A DNA stretch of 64,000 nt from Rhodococcus sp040643435 (GTDB lineage Bacteria; Actinomycetota; Actinomycetes; Mycobacteriales; Mycobacteriaceae): the NCBI RefSeq assembly GCF_040643435.1, contig NZ_JBEYUH010000016.1, positions 51,276-115,275 on the forward strand. The letters run 5' to 3'. This document shows, piece after piece, positions 54,377 through 62,854 of this stretch. The position numbers were made by a program, and so were the translations under genes. Under the pieces are notes generated by a model. The model did no database searches. It saw only the letters and a list, made by a program, of their open reading frames with translations, and had not been told where the DNA came from. Each line of letters starts with the position of its first letter. Position 1 is the stretch's first letter.

Positions 54377-54736
54377 TCAGGCGGTCGCTGCGACTTCTTC
54401 GCGGGTTCCGGGAGCGGACAGCTCTGCGAGGCGGCCGGTACGCACCGCCCAGCGTTCGAAGACGATCGTGCCGAAGGGAGGCACGCTCGAGACGAGCGCG
54501 AGGAAGGTCGTCTTCAGGTCCCACTTCAGCGCGAAAGCAGTGACGAACGAGATGAGCACGAACGGGATGAAGCCGGCCACGCCGTGCACCATGCCCGGAA
54601 TCGCGATTGCTTCCTCGTAGCCCAGCACCCACTTGAAGAACATGGCGATCAGGAGGGCGAGCCAGGTCACAGCCTCCCAGATGGCAATCAGTCGAAAGCG
54701 CTTCGCGGGGGTGGACACGTCGAGGATTCTGGTCAT
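54377..54736 (-). CDS. DUF3817 membrane protein
   Basis: 119 aa integral membrane protein, second DUF3817 member in the window. Three hydrophobic helices (about 15-35, 48-70, 78-95); MFFKWVLGYEEA, PGMVHGVAGF and FGTIVFERW are the conserved points, similar to KYIIG, IVHGW and FLSFFVEHKR of the other copy at 28044. Function unknown. ATG start without an obvious Shine-Dalgarno; CACAAT lies six bases upstream, so it may be leaderless. The thioredoxin-domain gene starts 66 bases further along the same strand. Confidence 0.82.
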   Translation of the reverse strand: MTRILDVSTPAKRFRLIAIWEAVTWLALLIAMFFKWVLGYEEAIAIPGMVHGVAGFIPFVLISFVTAFALKWDLKTTFLALVSSVPPFGTIVFERWAVRTGRLAELSAPGTREEVAATA

Positions 54737-54790
54737 GCCGCCATTGTGCCGAAAGGTCTACGACACCCCGTAGTTCCGTGAGATACATCA

Positions 54791-54818
54791 CGGCCCCGGC
54801 GCGTTTGCGCCGGGGCCG
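54791..54818 (-). terminator. Terminator after the thiolase gene
   Basis: CGGCCCCGGCGC and its complement pair around GTTT just past the stop of the thiolase gene (54839, minus strand). Perfect 12-base stem. Confidence 0.75.
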
Positions 54819-54838
54819 CGATCCGCTCTACGGGCGGA

Positions 54839-56029
54839 TCAGTTCTCGGGAACCCGCACGATGAGCGCGTCGCCCTGACCGCCACCCCCGCACAGGGCGG
54901 CAGCACCGACGCCGCCACCGCGACGCTTCAACTCGAGGGCGAGGTGCAGCACGATGCGCGCACCCGACATGCCCAGCGGGTGGCCGAGCGCGATCGCGCC
55001 GCCGTTGACGTTCACCTTCGCGGGATCGATGCCCAGTTCGCGAGCGGACACGATGCCCACCGCAGCGAACGCCTCGTTGATCTCGACGAGATCGAGATCC
55101 TTCGGATCGATGCCCTCACGCTCGCATGCCTGTGCGATCGCCCGTGCCGGTTGCGACTGCAGCGTCGAGTCCGGTCCGGCGACGACGCCGTGCCGGCCGA
55201 TCTCCGCGAGCCAGCTCAGCCCGAGTTCTTCTGCCTTCGCCTTGCTCATGACCACGACCGCGGCCGCACCGTCCGAGATCTGGGAGGCGGAACCGGCGGT
55301 GACGGTGCCGTCCTTGGAGAAGGCCGGCCGCAGGGCACCGAGGGACTCGGTGGTGGTCTCCGGGCGGATGCCTTCGTCGGCGGCGAATACGATCGGGTCG
55401 CCCTTGCGCTGCGGGATCGATACCGGCACGACCTCGTCCTCGAACAGGCCGTCCTTCCAGGCGCGGGCGGCATTCTGGTGCGAGGCTGCAGCGAAGGCGT
55501 CCTGCTCCTCGCGGGAGACGAACCGGTCGCCGGAGTTGGCCGACTCGGTGAGGTTGCCCATCGCCTGGTCGGTGAAGATGTCGTGCAGGCCGTCGTAAGC
55601 CATGTGGTCGCGCAGGGTCACGTCGCCGTACTTGAAGCCGGCGCGGGACTTCTCGAGCATGTGCGGTGCCTGGCTCATCGACTCCTGGCCGCCGGCGACG
55701 ACGACGTCGAACTCGCCCGCACGGATGAGCTGATCGGCCATCGCGATCGCATTGATGCCGGACAGACACACCTTGTTGATAGTGAGCGCCGGGACGTCCA
55801 TCGGGATACCGGCGGCGACCGCTGCCTGACGGGCCGGGATCTGACCGGCACCGGCGGTGAGGACCTGCCCCATGATCACGTATTCGACCTGCTCAGGAGC
55901 CACACCGGCGCGCTCGAGCGCACCGGCGATCGCGACGCCACCGAGATCGGATCCGGAGAAATCCTTGAGCGAGCCCTGCAGGCGCCCCATGGGCGTACGG
56001 GCTCCGGCGACGATGACAGAACTGCTCAC
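54839..56029 (-). CDS. fadA4: Acetyl-CoA acetyltransferase (thiolase)
   Basis: 396 aa thiolase joining two acetyl-CoA into acetoacetyl-CoA or cleaving 3-ketoacyl-CoA. Catalytic Cys88 in NKVCLSG, His in GGAIALGHPLGMSGAR, and the second Cys in ALCGGGGQGDA are present; NEAFAAV is the third signature. Best match in memory is FadA4 (Rv1323). GTG at 56029 with GGAGGAATG Shine-Dalgarno; the longer frame to 56110 is not needed. Divergent from methylmalonyl-CoA epimerase, as in M. tuberculosis. Terminator at 54791-54818. Confidence 0.93.
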   Translation of the reverse strand: MSSSVIVAGARTPMGRLQGSLKDFSGSDLGGVAIAGALERAGVAPEQVEYVIMGQVLTAGAGQIPARQAAVAAGIPMDVPALTINKVCLSGINAIAMADQLIRAGEFDVVVAGGQESMSQAPHMLEKSRAGFKYGDVTLRDHMAYDGLHDIFTDQAMGNLTESANSGDRFVSREEQDAFAAASHQNAARAWKDGLFEDEVVPVSIPQRKGDPIVFAADEGIRPETTTESLGALRPAFSKDGTVTAGSASQISDGAAAVVVMSKAKAEELGLSWLAEIGRHGVVAGPDSTLQSQPARAIAQACEREGIDPKDLDLVEINEAFAAVGIVSARELGIDPAKVNVNGGAIALGHPLGMSGARIVLHLALELKRRGGGVGAAALCGGGGQGDALIVRVPEN

Positions 56030-56132
56030 GGGACATTCCTCCGGGAGATCGGCATTTGTTCGGGAACTCCACTCGGGTATCCACCTGAATCCCGATAGGA
56101 GTGCACCCAACGGTACCGCTACCGTCTAGAGC

Positions 56133-56618
56133 ATGACCGAGACCTCTCCCACATCATCTTCGGCAGCACCCGTCCTCGCTTCCGGACTCGTCACTGCCAT
56201 CGATCACGTCGGCATCGCGGTTCCCGATCTGGATGCAGCACTCACCTGGTACGCCGAGAACCTCGGCCTCGTCTCCACTCATGAGGAGGTCAACGAGGAG
56301 CAAGGCGTGCGTGAGGCGATGCTTGCCGTCCCGGGCAGCCCGGAGGGCGCTACGCAGATCCAGTTGCTCGCTCCCTTGAACGAGAACTCGACGATCGCCA
56401 AGTTCCTCGACCGCAGCGGCCCCGGCCTGCAGCAGCTCGCCTACCGTGTGTCCGACCTCGACGCGGTCTCCGCGGCATTGCGCGAGCGCGGTGTCCGGTT
56501 GCTGTACGACGCCCCCCGTCGCGGCACCGCGGATTCGCGCATCAATTTCGTGCACCCGAAGGATGCGGGCGGCGTTCTCGTCGAACTCGTCGAACCCGCA
56601 GCGCATCCCGCTCACTGA
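56133..56618 (+). CDS. mce: Methylmalonyl-CoA epimerase
   Basis: 161 aa glyoxalase-fold enzyme interconverting the (R) and (S) forms of methylmalonyl-CoA, in the propionate/methylmalonyl branch needed for methyl-branched lipids and for propionyl-CoA removal. IDHVGIAVPDLDAAL starts the fold (metal His near 25), with TQIQLLAPL, GLQQLAYRV and VHPKDAGGVLVELVEP holding further metal ligands. ATG at 56133 with TACCGT seven bases upstream, consistent with a leaderless mRNA. The N-terminal 20 residues are a Ser/Thr-rich extension. Equivalent of Rv1322A. Confidence 0.93.
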   Translation: MTETSPTSSSAAPVLASGLVTAIDHVGIAVPDLDAALTWYAENLGLVSTHEEVNEEQGVREAMLAVPGSPEGATQIQLLAPLNENSTIAKFLDRSGPGLQQLAYRVSDLDAVSAALRERGVRLLYDAPRRGTADSRINFVHPKDAGGVLVELVEPAAHPAH

Positions 56619-56627
56619 CAATCCGTC

Positions 56628-56667
56628 CCGGTGCGCCCCGCCCGTGTATCGGTCGGGAGCGCACCGG
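56628..56667 (+). terminator. Terminator after the epimerase gene
   Basis: CCGGTGCGC (56628-56636) and GCGCACCGG (56659-56667) form the outer stem, with a partial CCG/CGG inner stem around GTGTAT. It starts nine bases after the epimerase stop codon. Confidence 0.6.
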
Positions 56668-56700
56668 CTCGTACCCACATCCAACGGGTAGATTGTCTCC

Positions 56701-57990
56701 ATGGTCTTCGATCGTGATCGCGTACCCAGCCACCTGCCGTTCTCCATCGTGCGGAAGGGCTTCGACCGCGACGAGGTGACCAACTACTTCGCCCGCTTCG
56801 AAGCCGAACTGCGCGTAACCGCCACCGACCGCGATGCAGCCGCTGCGCAGGCACGGGATCTGGCGCGCCAGCTCGAGAACGCCCGCAACGAGATCGACGA
56901 GCTGCGTAAGGACGTCGACCGGCTGTCCGTGCCTCCCACCACCGCCGAAGGGATGAGCGACCGCATCTCCCGGATGCTGCGTCTCGCGTCCGACGAGGCG
57001 TCTGAGCTGCGTGCCCGTGCCGAAGCCGACGCTGCCGAGATGATCTCGCTCGCAGAGCAGGAAGGCATCCGTCTTCGGGGCGACTACGAGAAGAAGCTCG
57101 CCGAGCTCGAGGACACCCGTGTCGCCTTTGCTGCGGAACACGAACGAACGATGACCGCAGCCCGCGCCGAGGCCGACCGGATCGTGGCCGCAGCCCGTGC
57201 AGAGGCGGAGCGTCTCGCCGCCGAGGCCGCGGACAAGCGTGAGCAGGTACAGCAGGACTTCGAGATCACCATGGCCGAACGCCGCTCCAAGCTGCTCGGT
57301 GCTCTCGACGAGCTCGAACGGACGAGCAAGGCCGAAGCCGAGCGCCGCGTCGAACAGGCGACGCAGGAGGCAGAACGGCGGCTCACCCGCGCCACCGAGC
57401 AGTCCGAACGCAAGGTCGCAAACGCGCGCGACCTCACCGAGGAACTGCGTGTGCTGCGCGGACGTATCCTCGGCCAGCTCCATGCCGTTCGGGAACAGCT
57501 CGACGACGTGCCGACGCTGCTCGCGGCGATCAACCGCGAAGGCGAGTTGCTCGATCGGGATATTTCGCTCGACGAGCCTCGCACGACGGTGCTCGGCGCT
57601 CCGCGCGATAAGAAGGCCTCCGAGGATGACGGACCCACCGAAGCCGAAACCACAGATGCCGTGAATGCAGGCGAGGTGGACGCGGACGAAACTCCGCGCC
57701 CGCAAACGAACGAGACTGCTCGCGTGCCACAGGCAGACAAGACCGCACAGATGCCACAGGCAGACAACACCGCACGACGTCCGCAAACCGGCAACCCGCG
57801 GCCGGGTGAGGACCGGAACCGCCGACCGGGCTCGACCGGCGGGCCGAACGCGGCAGCACAACCGAACACCGCGCAGGGCTCGGCGCCCGGCCCCCGCACG
57901 CCGAATGCCGCAGCGCCGAACCGCCCGTCAGCGGTGGGTGCCGGTGCTCAGGGTCGATCGCCCGCGGTGGCCAGCAAAGTTCGCAACTGA
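56701..57990 (+). CDS. DivIVA-like coiled-coil protein with repeat tail
   Basis: 429 aa cytosolic protein. The N-terminus LPFSIVRKGFDRDEVTNYFARFEAEL is split over the DivIVA/Wag31-type crescent motif (F-x-x-V-R-x-G-(F/Y)-D-x-x-E-V). A long coiled coil runs about residues 40-290, very rich in Ala, Glu and Arg. The tail (about 300-429) is disordered, Pro/Ala/Asn-rich, with four nonapeptide repeats. It probably organises the cell pole, septum or cytoskeleton-like structures; exact role unknown. ATG with TAGATT six bases upstream (leaderless). I do not equate it with Wag31, which is shorter and located in the ftsZ region. Confidence 0.78.
   Translation: MVFDRDRVPSHLPFSIVRKGFDRDEVTNYFARFEAELRVTATDRDAAAAQARDLARQLENARNEIDELRKDVDRLSVPPTTAEGMSDRISRMLRLASDEASELRARAEADAAEMISLAEQEGIRLRGDYEKKLAELEDTRVAFAAEHERTMTAARAEADRIVAAARAEAERLAAEAADKREQVQQDFEITMAERRSKLLGALDELERTSKAEAERRVEQATQEAERRLTRATEQSERKVANARDLTEELRVLRGRILGQLHAVREQLDDVPTLLAAINREGELLDRDISLDEPRTTVLGAPRDKKASEDDGPTEAETTDAVNAGEVDADETPRPQTNETARVPQADKTAQMPQADNTARRPQTGNPRPGEDRNRRPGSTGGPNAAAQPNTAQGSAPGPRTPNAAAPNRPSAVGAGAQGRSPAVASKVRN
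57700..57807 (+). repeat. 27-base tandem repeats in the DivIVA-like gene
   Basis: Four units of 27 bases encode PQTNETARV, PQADKTAQM, PQADNTARR and PQTGNPRPG. The middle two (57727-57753 and 57754-57780) are nearly identical in DNA. The repeat lies in the disordered tail and may vary in number among strains. Confidence 0.85.
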
Positions 57991-58036
57991 CGGTGCCGAC
58001 CGGTCCGCGCCGCGTCCGCCGACAGTTCTGCGGCGA

Positions 58037-58360
58037 CTACGACCAACGTCGGGTGGGGCGGCGCGTTCCCCTGCCCGACCAGCACCCGTTGTGCCAATGC
58101 CGGCGGTCTTCCGCCCCACCGAGGGCGTCGGTCGGCCATGCGACGACGTGCGGCGTGCCCGGCGCGATCTCGTGATCGCAGCCCGGGCATCGATACGGTT
58201 TGGTAGCGCGTGAGCCCGGAACGGTCCGCACCGTGAACCGCTCCCCCTCTGCGCCCGCGGGGCCGTTCTCCGTGCGAGCCGTCGCCCCGATATAGGTCGG
58301 GGGATCGGCGGAGTTTCCGGCGCGCTTGCGACCGGTGCGGGATCTGTTGCGGCGCGGCAC
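58037..58360 (-). CDS. Small zinc-ribbon-like protein downstream of nucS
   Basis: 107 aa protein. The first 45 residues are Arg-rich and flexible; then YRCPGCDHEI (Cys58, Cys61), His71, and HWHNGCW (His88, His90, Cys93), a pattern that looks like a zinc ribbon or HNH-type treble clef. Similar proteins in other actinobacteria are usually labelled ATP/GTP-binding, but I see no nucleotide motif. GTG at 58360 starts two bases after the nucS stop, so it is translated from the same message. This gene is easily missed since its frame runs on into nucS. A role with NucS in mismatch repair is suggested only by position. Confidence 0.75.
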   Translation of the reverse strand: MPRRNRSRTGRKRAGNSADPPTYIGATARTENGPAGAEGERFTVRTVPGSRATKPYRCPGCDHEIAPGTPHVVAWPTDALGGAEDRRHWHNGCWSGRGTRRPTRRWS

Positions 58361-58362
58361 GA

Positions 58363-59037
58363 TCAGAACAATCTGAACTCGGTGCTCTCGGTGCCGCGCA
58401 GTGCCTCGTAGTCGAGAACGAGACAGCGGATGCCACGATCCGTGGCCAAAGTCCGTGCCTGCGGCTTGATCTGCTGGGCTGCGAATACGCCGGTGACCGG
58501 AGCGAGCAGCGGATCCCGGTTGAGGAGCTCGAGGTAGCGGGTGAGCTGCTCCACGCCGTCGATCTCGCCGCGACGCTTCACCTCGACCGCGACGGTCGCG
58601 CCGTCGGCGTCCCGGCACAGCAGGTCCACCGGTCCGATCGCCGTCGGGTACTCCCGCCGGATCAGCGTGAACCCGCTACCCAGGGTTTCCACGTGTTCGG
58701 CGAGCAGCTCTTGAAGGTGCGCCTCGACGCCGTCTTTGATCAGCCCGGGATCCACACCGAGTTCGTGACTCGAATCGTGGTCGACCTCTTCGAGAGTGAT
58801 CCGCAGCTGCTCGCCGGCCTTGTTCGTGACCACCCATAGAGCCTCGGCATCTTCGGCCGATTCCTCCTCGAGCCAGCAGGGTGGGCTCATCCAGTTCAGA
58901 GGCTTGTAGGCGCGGTCGTCGGCGTGAACGCTCACCGAACCGTCGGCCTTGACCAAAAGGAGACGTCGGGCCGTCGGCAGATGAGCCGTCAGGCGTCCGA
59001 TGTAGTCCACACGGCAACGGGCAATCACAAGACGCAC
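58363..59037 (-). CDS. nucS: Mismatch-specific endonuclease NucS
   Basis: 224 aa endonuclease that cuts both strands at G-T, G-G and T-T mismatches, the core of the non-canonical mismatch repair of actinobacteria that lack MutS/MutL. An N-terminal DNA-binding domain (about 1-110) is followed by a RecB-like nuclease with the PD-(D/E)xK residues Asp138 (GPVDLL), Glu152 and Lys154 (VEVKRRG), then QLTRYLELLN. The C-terminus ends EFRLF, a likely beta-clamp contact. GTG at 59037 with TAGGGT six bases upstream, leaderless. Divergent from the cyclase gene. Equivalent of Rv1321. Confidence 0.94.
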   Translation of the reverse strand: MRLVIARCRVDYIGRLTAHLPTARRLLLVKADGSVSVHADDRAYKPLNWMSPPCWLEEESAEDAEALWVVTNKAGEQLRITLEEVDHDSSHELGVDPGLIKDGVEAHLQELLAEHVETLGSGFTLIRREYPTAIGPVDLLCRDADGATVAVEVKRRGEIDGVEQLTRYLELLNRDPLLAPVTGVFAAQQIKPQARTLATDRGIRCLVLDYEALRGTESTEFRLF

Positions 59038-59079
59038 ACAGCCACCCTAGAGGATCGACTCGACTAGTCTCGAACGACC

Positions 59080-60627
59080 ATGCCCACACGCAGTCGTCAC
59101 GCGGCCCCGCTCGGTTCGGTGCTCCTGGGAGAGCCTGCCGAACCGATCCGGCGCCAACGCATCAGGATCCAGACCCTGCTGACGTTGTCGCTGATCGGCA
59201 CGCACCTCATCGGCGCTCTCATCGTGGCAGCGCTGATCAACGTCGTGATCCCGGGTCCGTCCGTGCTGACAACCGACTTCCTCGTCGTCACGGCGGTCCT
59301 CGCTCCGGTCTACGTGATCTCGGCCGTCGTGATCGGCTCGGTCTTGGGCACACGAGCGACCCTCCGCAGGCTGCGCTGGGCGCTCGAGAATCGCCCTCCC
59401 ACCCCGCAGGAACAGCGAGTCGCACTGCGCATGCCCTGGCGTACCACCCTTCAGCAGGGCGCACTGTGGTTCGTCGGTCTGATCCTGTTCACCACGAGTT
59501 TCGGGGTCATCGACCCGCAGACGATCCCGAAGGTCGCGTTGACGATCACTCTCGCGGGCGTCACCGTGTGCGGATTCGCCTACATGTTCACCGAATTCGC
59601 GCTGCGCCCGATCTCTGCTCGGGCCCTCGAGGCCGGCACACCTCATCGTCCCCGTCTCGCCGGCACCACAGGACGGGTCATGCTCGCATGGGCGCTCGGT
59701 AGCGCTGTGCCTGTCGTCGGCCTGATCGTCATCGCGGTGTTCAGCTTCATCCGTCCCGTCACCTCCGTGCGACTGGCGATCACGATCCTCGCTATCGGTG
59801 GTCTGGGTCTGCTCACCGGTTCGCTACTGATGTTCCTCACCATCCGGTCGACCATCGCACCGATCGAATCCGTACGTGCCGGTATGAAACGCATCGCAGC
59901 GGGCGACTTCGACACCGCGGTCGTCGTGTACGACGGAACCGAACTGGGGCAGTTGCAGACCGGATTCAATCGGATGGCCGAGGGGCTGCGCGAGCGCGAA
60001 AGGTTGCGCGACGTGTTCGGTAGACACGTCGGGCGGGATGTCGCAGCCGCGGCACTGGCCAATCCGGGCGTCCTCGGCGGAGAGGAACGAGACGTCGCGG
60101 TGTTGTTCGTGGACATCGTCGGTTCCACCGCGTTGGCCGCCAGTCGCCCGCCCACAGATGTCGTGGCCCTGCTCAACCGGTTCTTCGCTGTCGTGGTCGA
60201 GGAAGTGCACGCCGCCGACGGATTCGTCAACAAGTTCGAGGGCGACGCGGCGCTCGCGATCTTCGGGGCACCGGTCGCCCTCGACAACGCCGCCGGTTAC
60301 GCGCTCGGTGCCGCGAGGAGGATGGCGCGGCGTCTGGCCGAGGAGGTGCCGGAGTGCCGCGCGGGCATCGGCGTCACGGCCGGTCGCGCAGTCGCCGGAA
60401 ACATCGGTGCGCAGGAGCGCTTCGAGTACACGGTGATCGGTGATCCGGTCAACGAAGCGGCGAGACTGTCCGATCTCGCGAAGACCATCCCCGGATACGT
60501 GGCGGCATCGGCGCGCACAGTAGATCTCGCCCCGGACGACGAACGGATCCGCTGGAAATCAGGCGAGGAGGTCGTCCTGCGCGGCCGGACCGAGCCGACA
60601 CTGCTGGCAGTTCCTCGCGAGGATTGA
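59080..60627 (+). CDS. Membrane-bound class III adenylate cyclase (Rv1318c-Rv1320c type)
   Basis: 515 aa cyclase making cAMP from ATP. Six transmembrane helices (within 30-270), then HAMP (about 255-310, with GMKRIAAGDFDTAV), then the class III catalytic domain: VLFVDIVGST (metal Asp), VNKFEGDAALAIFGAP (adenine-specifying Lys and second metal Asp), and GDPVNEAARL (purine Asp, transition-state Asn and Arg). All catalytic residues are visible, so it should be active as a homodimer. The HAMP suggests sensing across the membrane. ATG with TAGTCT nine bases upstream. Divergent from nucS. In M. tuberculosis three paralogs stand here; one does here. Confidence 0.92.
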   Translation: MPTRSRHAAPLGSVLLGEPAEPIRRQRIRIQTLLTLSLIGTHLIGALIVAALINVVIPGPSVLTTDFLVVTAVLAPVYVISAVVIGSVLGTRATLRRLRWALENRPPTPQEQRVALRMPWRTTLQQGALWFVGLILFTTSFGVIDPQTIPKVALTITLAGVTVCGFAYMFTEFALRPISARALEAGTPHRPRLAGTTGRVMLAWALGSAVPVVGLIVIAVFSFIRPVTSVRLAITILAIGGLGLLTGSLLMFLTIRSTIAPIESVRAGMKRIAAGDFDTAVVVYDGTELGQLQTGFNRMAEGLRERERLRDVFGRHVGRDVAAAALANPGVLGGEERDVAVLFVDIVGSTALAASRPPTDVVALLNRFFAVVVEEVHAADGFVNKFEGDAALAIFGAPVALDNAAGYALGAARRMARRLAEEVPECRAGIGVTAGRAVAGNIGAQERFEYTVIGDPVNEAARLSDLAKTIPGYVAASARTVDLAPDDERIRWKSGEEVVLRGRTEPTLLAVPRED

Positions 60628-60639
60628 CGTTCCTCCACC

Positions 60640-61461
60640 TCACTCGTTTGCCAGTACCGCGTCGAGGAACTTTCGGGTGCGCTCTTCCCGCGGGTCGGTG
60701 AAGATCCGTTCGGGAGTACCCTCTTCCACGATGCGTCCTCGATCGAACATCAGCACACGGTCGGAGACGTCCCGGGCAAATTGCATCTCGTGCGTCACGA
60801 TCAGCATCGTGATGTCCGTCGTCTCGGCGATCGTGCGGAGAACATCCAGCACGTCTGCGACGAGTTCGGGATCGAGTGCCGACGTGACCTCGTCGAGCAA
60901 CAGGATCTCGGGATCCATCGCGAGGGCACGCGCGATCGCGACCCGCTGCTGCTGACCACCCGACAAATGTGTGGGATGCGCGTTCTCCTTGTCGGACAGA
61001 CCGACCATCGCGAGCAGTTCCCGTGCACGGTCCTGTGCGTCGGACTTGCTGCGGCCGAGCACGTGAACCGGCGCCTCGGTGAGGTTCTCCATGACATTCA
61101 TGTTGGGGAAGAGGTTGAACTGCTGGAAGACCATGCCGATGCTGCGCCGCCTCGACCGGAGATAACGCTCGGATGCAGGAACCAGACGTGAACCCTTCAG
61201 CTCGTGCGTAAGTGGTTCACCCTTTACCCACACCACACCGTCGTCGATCTTCTCGAGCGTCATGAGCAGGCGGAGAATGGTCGTCTTTCCCGACCCGCTC
61301 GGACCGATCAAGGTGACCCGCTCGCCCGCCGTCACGGTGAAGTCGAGGTGGTCGAGGACCACATGGTCGCCGTATCGCTTGACGACGGAATCGAATCGGA
61401 TCATCGATCCGTCCGATGTGGCTGCGTGCCGGGGCCCCTCGGCGACGGTTTCCTTGTTCAT
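60640..61461 (-). CDS. ehuA: Ectoine/hydroxyectoine-type ABC transporter ATPase
   Basis: 273 aa ATPase of a polar amino-acid-type importer. Walker A GPSGSGKTT, Q-loop FQQFNLFPN, signature LSGGQQQRVAIARAL, Walker B ILLLDEVTSALDP and switch His VTHEM are intact. It powers the permease pair EhuC-EhuD. The ATG at 61461 lies one base after the ehuD stop; a start at the Met that begins MIRFDSVVKRYG is also possible, since the first 20 residues are not conserved. Last gene of ehuBCDA. The assignment as ectoine transporter rests on the binding protein. It converges with the cyclase gene (12-base gap). Confidence 0.88.
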   Translation of the reverse strand: MNKETVAEGPRHAATSDGSMIRFDSVVKRYGDHVVLDHLDFTVTAGERVTLIGPSGSGKTTILRLLMTLEKIDDGVVWVKGEPLTHELKGSRLVPASERYLRSRRRSIGMVFQQFNLFPNMNVMENLTEAPVHVLGRSKSDAQDRARELLAMVGLSDKENAHPTHLSGGQQQRVAIARALAMDPEILLLDEVTSALDPELVADVLDVLRTIAETTDITMLIVTHEMQFARDVSDRVLMFDRGRIVEEGTPERIFTDPREERTRKFLDAVLANE

Positions 61462-61462
61462 C

Positions 61463-62107
61463 TCAGTAGGCAAGGCGACGCTCCAATCGGCGGACGAGCA
61501 ACGACGTCGGGTAGCTGGCGACGAGGAAGATCAAGCCGGCCAAGGTGAGTGGTTCGAGATACTGGAAGTTGCGCGCCCCGAACTGCTGTGCGGCCGTCAC
61601 CATTTCCACCACGGAGATGGTGAACAGGAAGGGCGTGTCCTTGAACAGGGAGATCGCATAATTGCCCAGTGCAGGTACGACCCGGCGCACGGCCTGCGGG
61701 AGGATCACCGCCCGCCAGGTGCGCAGCGGTGAGAGCGACAGCGCACGGCAGGCTTCCCACTGCCCCTTGGGCACCGCGTCGATGCCCGCCCGGTAGACCT
61801 CTGCCATGTACGTCGAGTAGTGGATTCCCAGTACGGTGATTCCGATCTGGAGCGCACTGAACTGCGGAAGCAAGTAGTAGACGAACAGCAGCTGCACCAC
61901 GAGTGGCGTGAGGCGAATGAACTGCACAACGGCGGACAACGCGGAGGCGAAGACCTTCGGAAGCGATCGACGGGCGATAGCGACGACCAGCCCGAGAATC
62001 GCGGCCACCACGAACCCTAGAACCGTGGCCAGCAAGGTGATCCGGAAACCCTCGAGCAGCACCGGAAGTGCTTCGGCCGCTCGCTCCCAACTCCAATCGA
62101 CATTCAT
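61463..62107 (-). CDS. ehuD: Ectoine/hydroxyectoine-type ABC permease EhuD
   Basis: 214 aa inner-membrane permease of the HisM/GlnP type, about five hydrophobic helices. The EAA loop reads EACRALSLSPLRTWRAVILPQAVRRVVP, split here as two parts, with the conserved G replaced in LSLS. Its ATG overlaps the stop of ehuC by four bases (ATGA) and its stop is followed directly by ehuA. It forms a heterodimeric channel with EhuC in the membrane. Confidence 0.87.
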   Translation of the reverse strand: MNVDWSWERAAEALPVLLEGFRITLLATVLGFVVAAILGLVVAIARRSLPKVFASALSAVVQFIRLTPLVVQLLFVYYLLPQFSALQIGITVLGIHYSTYMAEVYRAGIDAVPKGQWEACRALSLSPLRTWRAVILPQAVRRVVPALGNYAISLFKDTPFLFTISVVEMVTAAQQFGARNFQYLEPLTLAGLIFLVASYPTSLLVRRLERRLAY

Positions 62108-62838
62108 GTCCGCGCCCCCACCGGTTCGTCGAATACGGGAGCAAGACCGAAGATCTCACGCAGCGTCGGCCCCGTGCCGAGGCGACTCTTGGCCCGCACC
62201 TCGAGTGCGTTCATGAGCAAGGTCAGCACGTAGCCGAGCACGAAGTACAGAACCAACCCCACACCGAAAGCGAAGAGCGTGTCGCCCGTCCCCCGGCGAA
62301 GCTGCTCGACCTGGAATGTGAGGTCCTGCAAGAGGATATAACTGGCCAGGGCCGTACCCTTGAGCAGCTGGATGAGCAGGTTCGTCAGGGGCGGAATCAT
62401 CTCTGCCCAGGCCTGGGGGAAGATCACTCGCCGCATTCGTTGCCAGTAGCCGAAGTTCAGCGCCGTCGCTGCCTCCCACTGTGGCTTCGGGACCGATGCG
62501 ATCGCGCCACGCACCACCTCCGCCCCGTAGGCGCCGTAGTTCAGCGCCAGCGCAAGGATCCCGCACACGATGGGTTCGAGCCGATATCCGAACAACGGCA
62601 GAACGTAGAAGAGCCAGAACAGTTGCACGAGAAGCGAAGTGCCCCGGAAGAACTCGATGACGACGCGAGCACTCCCACGAAGGACGATGTTCCGTGCACC
62701 TGCCGACAACCCGAGCGCGACAGCCAGCAGAAACGCGAATACGGCACTCCCGACGGTCAATTCGGCCGTGACCAGCAGACCGTCGAGCAACTGCGGGACG
62801 GAATCCCACAGGAACCCGAGTTGGGATACGAAATCCAT
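62104..62838 (-). CDS. ehuC: Ectoine/hydroxyectoine-type ABC permease EhuC
   Basis: 244 aa permease with about five hydrophobic helices and a polar amino-acid transporter signature (FFRGTSLLVQLFWLFYVLP). The EAA loop is WEAATALNFGYWQRMRRVIFPQ. The C-terminal 30 residues are a hydrophilic extension. ATG at 62838, 16 bases after the stop of ehuB, and a four-base overlap into ehuD, so the whole cluster is one operon. Partner of EhuD. Confidence 0.87.
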   Translation of the reverse strand: MDFVSQLGFLWDSVPQLLDGLLVTAELTVGSAVFAFLLAVALGLSAGARNIVLRGSARVVIEFFRGTSLLVQLFWLFYVLPLFGYRLEPIVCGILALALNYGAYGAEVVRGAIASVPKPQWEAATALNFGYWQRMRRVIFPQAWAEMIPPLTNLLIQLLKGTALASYILLQDLTFQVEQLRRGTGDTLFAFGVGLVLYFVLGYVLTLLMNALEVRAKSRLGTGPTLREIFGLAPVFDEPVGART

Positions 62839-62854
62839 GACGGCTCGATCCGGC

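Noticed and set aside
54944..56098. 384-codon plus-strand frame opposite the thiolase gene
   Set aside because: Antisense shadow of FadA4; no domain and no ribosome site.
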